In this document: positions 56,245 through 63,058 of the stretch, one piece after another | Numbering within the stretch: position 1 is the first letter of the stretch | Layout of the letters: each line of letters begins with the position of its first letter | Source of the DNA: Profundicola chukchiensis | GTDB taxonomy: Bacteria; Bacteroidota; Bacteroidia; Flavobacteriales; Weeksellaceae | Length of the DNA: 64,000 nucleotides | NCBI RefSeq assembly: GCF_029664245.1 | Contig: NZ_JANAIE010000002.1 | Location: 394,825-458,824 of the forward strand | Reading direction: 5' to 3' | The notes under the pieces: generated by a model | Database searches by the model: none | Told to the model about the DNA's origin: nothing | Seen by the model: the letters and a program-made list of their open reading frames with translations, nothing else | Made by a program: the position numbers and the translations under genes

Positions 56245-56613
56245 TTAATTAAGAATCTTCAGCAGTTTTTTCATTGCCCTTTCTAGCACTACATAATCTG
56301 GCTTTTCTGTAGGAAGATAAACAAAAACCATCGCCATATTTTTGTCTAATGTAGATTTATTCAAGCGATAAGCCTCCTTCATTTGTCTTTTAATCCTATT
56401 TCGATCAGTTGCATTCTTAAACCTTCTTTTGGGTACAGAGAAAGTAACCTGCGTATTTTCAGCAATATTTTTACAATCTTTAAAGTTGTCTGGAGTAAAC
56501 TCAAGATAAATGACTCTAATCGGATAAGCTTTGATAGATTTACCTTTAGAAAACAAGGTATCGAAATAGCATTTTCGTTTTAATCTTTCGTGTTTCTTAA
56601 AGGTATTTTTCAA
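56245..56613 (-). CDS. rnpA: Ribonuclease P protein component
   Basis: A 122-residue basic protein that assists the RNase P RNA in trimming tRNA 5' ends. It has the LKRKCYFDTLFSKGKS N-terminus and the RNR motif (ATDRNRIKRQMKEAYRL). The usual partner rpmH is not upstream of it here, so rnpA has been separated from the classical rpmH-rnpA pair. Confidence 0.93.
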   Translation of the reverse strand: MKNTFKKHERLKRKCYFDTLFSKGKSIKAYPIRVIYLEFTPDNFKDCKNIAENTQVTFSVPKRRFKNATDRNRIKRQMKEAYRLNKSTLDKNMAMVFVYLPTEKPDYVVLERAMKKLLKILN

Positions 56614-56655
56614 AATTTATATCTTCTTTTAATTGTGGTATTAAATCCACTTATC

Positions 56656-56663
56656 CAAATTTA
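56656..56663 (-). promoter_or_regulatory. -7 promoter box of rnpA
   Basis: Minus-strand TAAATTTG matches TAnnTTTG, 42 bases before the rnpA ATG. Confidence 0.45.
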
Positions 56664-56685
56664 GAATAAGTACAAATAACTTTCG

Positions 56686-56693
56686 TAATTTTG
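56686..56693 (+). promoter_or_regulatory. -7 promoter box of the bacilliredoxin gene
   Basis: TAATTTTG matches TAnnTTTG, 51 bases before the ATG and divergent from the rnpA box. Confidence 0.45.
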
Positions 56694-56744
56694 TAGTCAA
56701 TTGCAATTAAGCAATTACAAATTTAATTTAAAAAAACAAGATAT

Positions 56745-57155
56745 ATGTATCCAGAAGATTTAGTTATGCCAATGAAGGCTGAATTAACAGAAAATGGGTT
56801 TACTGATTTAAGTACAGTTGAGGCAGTAGAAGAATTCTTACAAAAGAAAGGAACTACCCTAGTTGTGGTAAACAGCGTGTGCGGTTGTGCTGCAGGTGGA
56901 GCTCGCCCAGGTGTGGTTCACTCATTAACAGGAGATAAAAAACCAGATAACTTAGGGACTGTGTTTGCAGGATTTGATATCGATGCTACGAATACAGCGC
57001 GTGCTGCTATGATGCCTTTCCCTCCTAGTTCACCATCAGTTGCTTTGTTCAAAGACGGTGAATTAGTACATATGTTGGAGCGTCATCATATTGAAGGACA
57101 TTCTCCTCAAATGATTTCAGAAAACTTACAACAAGCTTATAACGAGTATTGTTAA
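56745..57155 (+). CDS. Bacilliredoxin (BrxA/BrxB family)
   Basis: A 136-residue thioredoxin-fold protein of the BrxA/BrxB (formerly DUF1094) family. The active-site C46-G-C48 lies in VVNSVCGCAAG, followed by ARPGV and the PPSSPSVALFKDGELVHM strand-turn. In Bacillus these remove bacillithiol from oxidised protein thiols. Many Bacteroidetes also carry the protein, where it probably acts in similar thiol repair. An extra C-terminal cysteine ends the chain (NEYC). It is monocistronic, with a long hairpin downstream. Confidence 0.92.
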   Translation: MYPEDLVMPMKAELTENGFTDLSTVEAVEEFLQKKGTTLVVVNSVCGCAAGGARPGVVHSLTGDKKPDNLGTVFAGFDIDATNTARAAMMPFPPSSPSVALFKDGELVHMLERHHIEGHSPQMISENLQQAYNEYC

Positions 57156-57166
57156 TTTACTTTTTG

Positions 57167-57253
57167 GGTTAAGTAAGATGTATTTAAAAAAGTTTTGATA
57201 GTAGTGAATGCTATTTTCAAAATGCTAAATTATCTTACTTAACCTTTTTTTTT
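57167..57253 (+). terminator. Long hairpin with T-tract after the bacilliredoxin gene
   Basis: A perfect 13-bp stem, ggttaagtaagat / atcttacttaacc, encloses a 52-base loop with further self-complementary stretches and is followed by nine T residues. It should terminate transcription; its size is unusual for a plain terminator. Confidence 0.75.
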
Positions 57254-57276
57254 AATTTCAAACATAAATTCATTCA

Positions 57277-58275
57277 ATGAAAGTAGCTGTAGTTGGCGCC
57301 ACCGGAATGGTTGGTAAAATCATGTTGCAAATTTTAGAGGAACGTAACTTCCCTGTCACGGAATTAATTCCGGTAGCTTCAGAAAGATCTGTTGGTAATA
57401 CAATTGATTTCAAAGGAGAAAAAGTTGCTATAGTTTCTATAGAGGATGCAGTTGATGCTAAATGTGATATTGCCCTATTTTCGGCAGGTGGTTCAATTTC
57501 TTTGGAATATGCACCAAAATTTGCTGCCCAAGGAACCACGGTCATAGACAACTCTTCTGCTTGGCGAATGGATAAAAACATTAAGTTAGTTGTTCCTGAG
57601 ATTAATGCCTCTCAACTTACGGCAGAGGATAAAATTATTGCCAATCCAAATTGCTCAACCATTCAATTGGTCATGGCATTAAAACCTTTGCACGATAAAT
57701 ACACAATTAAACGTGTCATTGTTTCTACCTATCAGTCTGTAACAGGAACCGGAAAAGAAGCGGTTGAACAGCTAGAAGGCGAAATTAGAAATGAAAAACC
57801 TAACATGGTTTATCCTTATCAAATCTTCAAAAATGCACTTCCACATTGTGATATTTTCGAGGATAATGGCTACACCAAGGAGGAAATGAAGCTCACCAAT
57901 GAGACCAAAAAGATATTATCTGACGATAGTATACAATTAACGGCGACAGCAGTTCGCGTTCCGGTGCAAGGTGGACATTCTGAATCTGTAAATATTGAAT
58001 TTGAAAATGATTTTGACTTAAAAGAGGTTAGGCAGTTGATGCATAACACGCCTGGAATCGTTTTAAAGGACAATCCGGACACCCAAATCTATCCGATGCC
58101 ACTTTATTCAGAAGGTAAGGATGATGTCTTTGTAGGGCGTATTAGACGTGATTTCTCGCAGGAGAATACCATGAATATGTGGATTGTTGCAGATAACCTT
58201 AGAAAAGGAGCTGCCACCAATACCATTCAAATTGCAGAATACTTGATTGCTATTGGCTTGATTAAACAAAATTAA
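57277..58275 (+). CDS. asd: Aspartate-semialdehyde dehydrogenase
   Basis: A 332-residue NADPH-dependent enzyme of lysine, threonine and methionine synthesis, which also feeds meso-DAP for the cell wall. The nucleotide motif is GATGMVG (7-13), the catalytic cysteine is C126 in NPNCST, and the substrate-binding YQSVTGTGKEA and VPVQGGHSESV segments are present. It is single-copy here, without other pathway genes, and is the last housekeeping gene before the Rhs region. Confidence 0.96.
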   Translation: MKVAVVGATGMVGKIMLQILEERNFPVTELIPVASERSVGNTIDFKGEKVAIVSIEDAVDAKCDIALFSAGGSISLEYAPKFAAQGTTVIDNSSAWRMDKNIKLVVPEINASQLTAEDKIIANPNCSTIQLVMALKPLHDKYTIKRVIVSTYQSVTGTGKEAVEQLEGEIRNEKPNMVYPYQIFKNALPHCDIFEDNGYTKEEMKLTNETKKILSDDSIQLTATAVRVPVQGGHSESVNIEFENDFDLKEVRQLMHNTPGIVLKDNPDTQIYPMPLYSEGKDDVFVGRIRRDFSQENTMNMWIVADNLRKGAATNTIQIAEYLIAIGLIKQN

Positions 58276-58302
58276 AAGCCCATGCTAAAAAAATATTAAA
58301 GA

Positions 58303-58386
58303 ATGTGTCTCAATAATTACACAACCGATCTGAGAGTTGAATATTTGAGAACTATTCTCGGACAACTGTACGAGAGAAAAACATAA
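58303..58386 (+). CDS. Tiny ORF between asd and the XRE remnant (27 aa, doubtful)
   Basis: An ATG-started frame encodes MCLNNYTTDLRVEYLRTILG, then QLYERKT. It has no recognised motif and overlaps the start of the next terminator. It may be a real short peptide, a leftover of a broken gene, or chance. Confidence 0.15.
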   Translation: MCLNNYTTDLRVEYLRTILGQLYERKT

Positions 58387-58428
58387 AAAAAGCCGTTTCA
58401 ATTAGTTTTGAGACGGCTTCTATTTTTT
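58385..58428 (+). terminator. Intrinsic terminator after asd
   Basis: agccgtttcaa / ttgagacggct (11 bp, one G-U pair, 6-base loop) is preceded by an A-run and followed by tctatttttt. Confidence 0.8.
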
Positions 58429-58469
58429 GTTTGAAATATTTTAATCACTAATTTAATAAGCAGTGATAA

Positions 58470-58646
58470 CTAGGGGAAGGGTATAATGTTAATTTCACAA
58501 GTGTAGATAAATCTACCAAAGAACGCCTAAGGCTCATCGCTCAACTGGATGACGAAGATAAAGATGCTATCTTTCGTATTATTGACAGCATGCTTACCAA
58601 AACTAAATTTAAAGACTTCTTTAATAAAAATGTGGCTGCACTATAA
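58470..58646 (+). pseudogene. C-terminal remnant of an XRE-type regulator
   Basis: An open frame without any start codon encodes about 58 residues ending KERLRLIAQLDDEDKDAIFR, then IIDSMLTKTKFKDFFNKNVA, then AL. This resembles the C-terminal tail of small helix-turn-helix (XRE) regulators of Flavobacteria. The helix-turn-helix part is missing and a stop codon (58467) precedes the remnant. It marks a deletion or recombination boundary between asd and the Rhs locus. Confidence 0.6.
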
Positions 58647-58651
58647 AAGTA

Positions 58652-58684
58652 AAAAAGCCACCCCAGTATTGAGACGGCTTCTTT
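58652..58684 (-). terminator. Weak terminator of the Rhs cassette 3 unit
   Basis: On the minus strand, aagccgtctcaa, then tactggggtggctttttt, can form a short stem (aagcc / ggctt) followed by a T-run, just beyond the 58693 stop codon. The pairing is imperfect. It shares the tgagacggctt string with the terminator at 58385-58428. Confidence 0.4.
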
Positions 58685-58692
58685 TGATTTTC

Positions 58693-59226
58693 TTATTCAT
58701 CAAATAATTTATTGTGCCTGACTTTCCCTGTGCTTTCGCCCTCTTTCAAAGTTTTTGTTTCTGAATATGGTTCCCATTTTTTAGACATAATTTTTGCCCA
58801 ATACTCACTATCCTTGGGTTTACCAATAATAAACCAGTAATCATTTGCATAACCTGCACTATATGCATAAATATCTTTCTGATTTAAGGTATCTTTCCAA
58901 ACCTTGTCAGAAGGTAACAAATACTTTATCTGTTTTCCATTTTCTTTCTGATACTTAATATCTCTCCAACCTTCTTGAAATTTGAATTGCGTTTTTAAAA
59001 CTCCTGATTTTGGAACTTCATAAACTCTGTTGCCTTCGCTATCATATTTTACTGCCTTACCGTCCGCTTCATTAAACAAAACGATAACAGCTCCTTCAAA
59101 ATCATTTGGCACAATGAAAACTTCATTTTCGCCTTGATTACCCCAATATGATAATACTAACCACAAAACATATAAAAGAAGTAATGACCCTAATACTAAC
59201 CCTATAATCTTAAAAAATCTTTTCAT
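58693..59226 (-). CDS. Candidate immunity protein of Rhs cassette 3 (membrane-anchored, DUF6843-like)
   Basis: A 177-residue protein with one N-terminal membrane helix (IIGLVLGSLLLLYVLWLVLS) and a soluble beta-rich domain. VFIVPNDFEGAVIVLFNEAD and the following YEVPKSGVLKTQF resemble the DUF6843 family; I recall this from pattern only. The start codon shares its last base with the stop of the upstream Rhs tip (59226), so the two are translationally coupled. Genes in this position in Rhs loci usually encode immunity to the toxin tip. Direct evidence for that role is positional only. Confidence 0.6.
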   Translation of the reverse strand: MKRFFKIIGLVLGSLLLLYVLWLVLSYWGNQGENEVFIVPNDFEGAVIVLFNEADGKAVKYDSEGNRVYEVPKSGVLKTQFKFQEGWRDIKYQKENGKQIKYLLPSDKVWKDTLNQKDIYAYSAGYANDYWFIIGKPKDSEYWAKIMSKKWEPYSETKTLKEGESTGKVRHNKLFDE

Positions 59227-60065
59227 TAGTTCTGAGGGTTAGGGTTCTGATTCAAAAATGTCTTATTCCATTCGTCAGGTTTTACCCATTGACCATTTCG
59301 CATAACGCCAATAAAATTACCATTATCAGGGTTAATACGAATCTGCATATTGATATTCATTATTTGTTCTGTGGCAGGTCCAAAAAGAATAGTTGGGTTT
59401 TGGTCTTCACCAGCAGCTCGCACGTCCACACCAATAAAGAGTTTTTGCTTACCACTAGGGTCAGTAATAAATGCTTCTGTATTTGGAAAGTCATCACCAG
59501 CAACTTGTCCAGTAATGCTTAGAATATCACCGTCTTGAACAATACTAAGCCTTGCATCTACGTCAATATCTGGTGTTGGTCCATATGCAAGTGGATTTGT
59601 GCCTTCGTAACCAGTCTCAAAAGATACGCTATTGCTACCTGTTCTAATACGACCTACATAACCATCTGGTGTATCTGTATCAGTACCAAAATAAGGATGA
59701 TGTGAAGCGTCTGAAAAAGTTCCATTTCTACCACGCCCAGCATATGTAACAGTTCCTTTTTCGGGATCTGCTACAACTCTGTGCGTAATTCGAGATGATG
59801 CACCATCCAATAAGCTAAAACCTCTGCTATCTCCAGAAAAATCTCGCCCTAAACCAATAGGCACAAACCATCTTCCTTTACCAAAAGATTCGCTTGGATG
59901 AAATGAACGGAATGTTACAGGATATGGCCATCTACCATCAGGGTCAACAAAAAGTATTGGATTGTTGAAAGTGAAAACATATGGTGAGTACTGTGGGCCT
60001 TTCTCCGCCAACGGATCCACATTCATCCAACGCCCCAAACTTGCATTATAATTTCGCCAACCGTA
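59226..60065 (-). CDS. Rhs C-terminal tip, cassette 3 (orphan, truncated)
   Basis: The frame opens inside the conserved end of an Rhs core (YGWRNYNASLGRWMNVDPLA, then SPYVFTFNNPILFVDPDG). It continues for about 235 residues as a unique domain (FSGDSRGFSLLDGASSRITH, SHHPYFGTDTDT, and a beta-rich C-terminal half). The domain is weakly reminiscent of DUF3238-type secreted domains; it has no catalytic motif I can name. There is no proper start: only a TTG at 60038, inside the core. The rest of the Rhs protein is missing, and a short core fragment in another frame lies directly upstream (60062-60160). It is probably a silent tip that could be used after recombination. Confidence 0.65.
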   Translation of the reverse strand, partial: YGWRNYNASLGRWMNVDPLAEKGPQYSPYVFTFNNPILFVDPDGRWPYPVTFRSFHPSESFGKGRWFVPIGLGRDFSGDSRGFSLLDGASSRITHRVVADPEKGTVTYAGRGRNGTFSDASHHPYFGTDTDTPDGYVGRIRTGSNSVSFETGYEGTNPLAYGPTPDIDVDARLSIVQDGDILSITGQVAGDDFPNTEAFITDPSGKQKLFIGVDVRAAGEDQNPTILFGPATEQIMNINMQIRINPDNGNFIGVMRNGQWVKPDEWNKTFLNQNPNPQN

Positions 60066-60160
60066 GGCACAAATTGCAACTCGCCCCCTTTGTATTGAAA
60101 ACCATCTATATATTGGGTTGTTTCGCCTGAAACCACTATTCTGAGTTTGATACTGTTAAT
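60062..60160 (-). pseudogene. Out-of-frame Rhs core fragment
   Basis: The minus-strand reading ...SGETTQYIDGFQYKGGELQF then VPT matches an Rhs core segment that normally lies about 90-100 residues before the YDYG...RNYNASLGRW segment. Here it is fused directly to that segment, with a frame change at about 60063-60066. This shows an internal deletion of the core. Confidence 0.65.
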
Positions 60161-60611
60161 TTACAGAAATTTTTAAAGCCTTTAAAAAATTTTTATTCAT
60201 TTATCCTTGATAAAAAACGAAACAAAAAATCAAGAAGGCTTTAAAATGTTTTGCTAAAGCAACGTCAAACTTTCTAAAATTGAATCGCCTAACGCTAAAT
60301 CCAACCGCAGTCAATTTTTTAACGAAAGCCTGACTAAACATAAAAGCCTTCATCTGCTTCGTTTTTAAATTATAGGGTAAGGCTTTATTATTTTACTCAA
60401 AAGGAAATAGTGTTTTTGCTTATTTTTAATTTAATTTTTTATAAATATTAATGGTTCTGTTTTCTGGGGAGGTTATAATGGTTCTTCAATTCCTTGACCT
60501 GGTTATTCGCGATTTTAAAGCTAAACAAACGTATGCTTCTGAAATGAAAGCTTTTTGCATTAGTTTTGACTTTTGTGAAATACCCCAAGCTGATTCTCTA
60601 CCAGATGTTCC
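60161..60611. other. Gene-free AT-rich gap between Rhs cassettes 2 and 3
   Basis: No supported gene lies here. It holds a perfect 12-bp inverted repeat, ttttaaagcctt (60171-60182) and aaggctttaaaa (60235-60246), and several scattered aaagcc / ggcttt strings. A rightward frame at 60451-60666 is not convincing. Confidence 0.6.
60171..60246. repeat. Inverted repeat between Rhs cassettes
   Basis: The perfect 12-bp arms ttttaaagcctt and aaggctttaaaa are separated by 52 bases. They lie just upstream of the broken cassette 3, so they may mark a rearrangement end. Confidence 0.45.
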
Positions 60612-60803
60612 TCATATTACATTAAAATATTGTAGTATAAAAAATATGAGGATTATTGCAATGTAAGAAACAATACTATATTTAATATTCTTATTTCTAT
60701 CATCTTCCACAAGTTCCTTGAGTTTAGCTTTATTTAAAGTACAGTTATATTCAAAAACCCACCTGACTAATATCCCTATAAGGTTGAAAAATACGTAAGT
60801 CAT
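60612..60803 (-). CDS. Candidate immunity protein of Rhs cassette 2 (63-aa, two membrane helices)
   Basis: A 63-residue protein with hydrophobic segments near both ends (YVFFNLIGILVRWVF and YSIVSYIAIILIFFILQYF) and a charged middle (NKAKLKELVEDDRNKN). Its ATG shares one base with the stop codon of the Rhs tip upstream (TAATG), implying coupled translation. A small membrane protein right after a toxin tip is the classic position of an immunity protein, often against a membrane-acting toxin. The inference rests on position. Confidence 0.6.
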   Translation of the reverse strand: MTYVFFNLIGILVRWVFEYNCTLNKAKLKELVEDDRNKNIKYSIVSYIAIILIFFILQYFNVI

Positions 60804-62515
60804 TATTTTTCTTCTATGTTGTCAATTACATAGTTTACAACTTCGGTAGCCCCAAAACCAATACCTAAATTTTTCAATAATGAACTCGAAAATTCTAATG
60901 GCGCCATCATTGCAGATAAACCTGGCTTAAGAAAAGCCTCCTTTTTTTCTTCAAAACTCATTCCTCTGTCTTTATACGTTTTTGTGGTTAATTTTCCATT
61001 TTCAAAGCCTATAATATTTAGATCTCCTTCTATATGGATATTTTCTGCTTTTCCAGTTCCTAAAATTTTTTTAGGAATATCGTAAAGCCCTCCCTTGACG
61101 ATTGCTCCTATTACCTGAGCTCCCTCAATTACCGGAGACACTACTTCGTCTGTTATATTATTTCTAATAGCCCTACCCATGGAAGTATGGGAGGTAATGG
61201 TAAAGCCACTATCCAATGTGACAGACTGCCCTCCTGAATAATTTTTTCTGGTATCCGTATTGGTAAAAGATCCATCTACACTTAATTGGTAACTTCCCGA
61301 ATTATCTGCAACCGATGGAGTTCTTCCAACATAAGATTCATTTCCTTTCAGGACTGTAGAGGCGTTTTCTTTTGTGAGTTTAGGGTTGTACTTTAAGTTA
61401 CCATTTCCATCATCATACCAATCCTGTCCACTTCTACCATCTGGGTCTATCATAAATATTGGATTGTTCCAAACATATCCGTATGGATCTAATGTTTCTT
61501 CACTTAAAGGATCATGTTGTGCCCACCTCCCAATTTCTGGCATATAAAAACGTGCGCCATAATCATAAACATTCAACCCCAACTCATCCTGCAGTTCTTT
61601 CCCGTTATATTTATACTGATACGGATTTCGATCCACCGTTTCAATTTCTCTAGCATCGCCTATGGAGCAGTAGTCGCGCGCTGGTGTGTTGTAGCTTCCG
61701 TGTTGTAGGCCGAAGGGGTAATAGTTACTCTCCTCTAAAATTTTGATGTTGCTTGGACTTTGTGGATCGGTGGTGTAACTCAAACGTATATTACCAAGGT
61801 GGTCTGTATAATTATATACGTAATCAAAATATTGTTGGCGACCATTGCCTTCGGTTTTTCTCACATAACCTCCCGAAACAGGGAAAAACTGTAATTCTCC
61901 ATCTATGTACTGAAATGAATCCAAATATTCAGTTTTGCTTATGTCACTACGGTTTGTCACTGTTTTTTCTATTTTCGTACCTAGTGCATTATAAATATAG
62001 GCTATTTTCTGATGGTTAGAAAATTTAATTTCTGTTGGTAGGTTTAAATGGTTATAATTTATTTCTGTAATCCCTTTGTTTTTATCCTCTTTCATATTAG
62101 CATTGGGATCATAAATATATTCCGTAGATAGATTAACGCCATCATTAAAACCTTTTGTAGAGGCAACTCCATCCGATACTTTTCGTAATTTATTTGAGTT
62201 CGGAAAATAAGTATAGCTAAGGTCATCCATATTGGGTATGGCTGGTACTGTCCCATAATCTTCCGGAACTCCCCACCTTTGTAAGCTCAAGATATTACCA
62301 TTTTTGTCATAAGACAAGGACTCATTAAAATTATTACTATAAGTGGTTCCTTTTCTATAATAGGCAGTATTTAAACGATTTAAAGCATCATATGAATAGG
62401 CATATCCTCGTAATTTATTATCGTTAGCGGTCCGCCAAAAAGTTTGTGATATATTGCCGTTGTAGAGAGGTTTTACATTACCATGATGCAGGTTCGCTGG
62501 ATTTTGATAATGCAA
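60803..62515 (-). CDS. Rhs core end with C-terminal toxin tip, cassette 2 (N-terminally truncated)
   Basis: 570 residues from a TTG at 62515. Residues 1-360 are Rhs/YD-repeat core (YAYSYDALNRLNTAYY, ISKTEYLDSFQYIDGELQFF, YNYTDHLGNIRLSY, GKELQDELGLNVYDYGARFY) ending at the junction NPIFMIDPDG. Residues 361-570 are a unique tip with a glycine-rich hydrophobic end. Core similarity continues in frame for six codons upstream (to 62533), then a TAG interrupts it. The large N-terminal body of an Rhs protein is therefore missing. It is read either as a silent cassette or a fragment. An immunity candidate overlaps its stop codon. Confidence 0.8.
   Translation of the reverse strand: MHYQNPANLHHGNVKPLYNGNISQTFWRTANDNKLRGYAYSYDALNRLNTAYYRKGTTYSNNFNESLSYDKNGNILSLQRWGVPEDYGTVPAIPNMDDLSYTYFPNSNKLRKVSDGVASTKGFNDGVNLSTEYIYDPNANMKEDKNKGITEINYNHLNLPTEIKFSNHQKIAYIYNALGTKIEKTVTNRSDISKTEYLDSFQYIDGELQFFPVSGGYVRKTEGNGRQQYFDYVYNYTDHLGNIRLSYTTDPQSPSNIKILEESNYYPFGLQHGSYNTPARDYCSIGDAREIETVDRNPYQYKYNGKELQDELGLNVYDYGARFYMPEIGRWAQHDPLSEETLDPYGYVWNNPIFMIDPDGRSGQDWYDDGNGNLKYNPKLTKENASTVLKGNESYVGRTPSVADNSGSYQLSVDGSFTNTDTRKNYSGGQSVTLDSGFTITSHTSMGRAIRNNITDEVVSPVIEGAQVIGAIVKGGLYDIPKKILGTGKAENIHIEGDLNIIGFENGKLTTKTYKDRGMSFEEKKEAFLKPGLSAMMAPLEFSSSLLKNLGIGFGATEVVNYVIDNIEEK
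61510..61686. repeat. Rhs core direct repeat, copy 1
   Basis: The end of the core in cassette 2 matches the end of the core in cassette 1 (63824-64000) at a constant offset of 2314 bases. A nearly identical stretch covers about the last 55 bases (gatccaccgtttcaatttct and onward). Such a repeat gives homology for exchange of toxin tips. Confidence 0.85.
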
Positions 62516-62662
62516 CTCAAATCCAAAGAATGTCTACTCTAGATGCTGCGGGTTATTTATGCGGGTGAGCTAGCCATGGAGGTAATATTGTTTAGCTTTC
62601 AAATCCTTTGATTTAAGCTATTAATTATTAGGTTTCTGCTCGTGGTCAATAGAATAAGCACT

Positions 62663-63058
62663 CTACCAGTTTTTTACTTTTATTGGCATTATTGCAATCA
62701 CAAAAAGAACTAATGATAATAAAATAAAAGAAACGTTTTGTTTGTTTCCAGCTGATTCTAATCTCAGATAATTAAATTCTTTTGAATGATAAAATCGTTG
62801 AGAACTTCCTATGATTAGAGATTCACATTTATTTGTTGATACACTTATTTTTCTTTTTTCATTTTTAAACTCTACAAAAATAGCTGCCCTTAAACCGCAG
62901 TGTTTTTCAATTATTTCGAGTTCTATTGGCAAAGTATTACGCTTTATTCCTTCAAAATAAACATAACTGATTATTGAGAAAACCAACATAAAAGAGCTAA
63001 TAACAATAAGCAGAACTCTTCTTTTAGAGTATTTAGGTAGTTTAATCACAAATTTCAC
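62663..63058 (-). CDS. Candidate immunity protein of Rhs cassette 1 (131 aa, two membrane helices)
   Basis: A 131-residue protein with a basic N-terminus, a membrane helix (VLLIVISSFMLVFSIISYVY), a soluble middle with two cysteines (KHCGL and NKCES), and a second helix near the C-terminus (VSFILLSLVLFVIAIMPI). It overlaps the end of the Rhs tip by 17 bases. Topology and place fit an immunity protein. No family was recognised. Confidence 0.6.
   Translation of the reverse strand: MKFVIKLPKYSKRRVLLIVISSFMLVFSIISYVYFEGIKRNTLPIELEIIEKHCGLRAAIFVEFKNEKRKISVSTNKCESLIIGSSQRFYHSKEFNYLRLESAGNKQNVSFILLSLVLFVIAIMPIKVKNW

Noticed and set aside
58303..58386. A functional short gene after asd
   Set aside because: It is kept only as a doubtful entry; it has no homology signal and runs into a terminator.
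60451..60666. Rightward frame of 71 codons between Rhs cassettes
   Set aside because: It overlaps the better-supported 63-residue leftward gene, has no motif, and its composition looks like chance.
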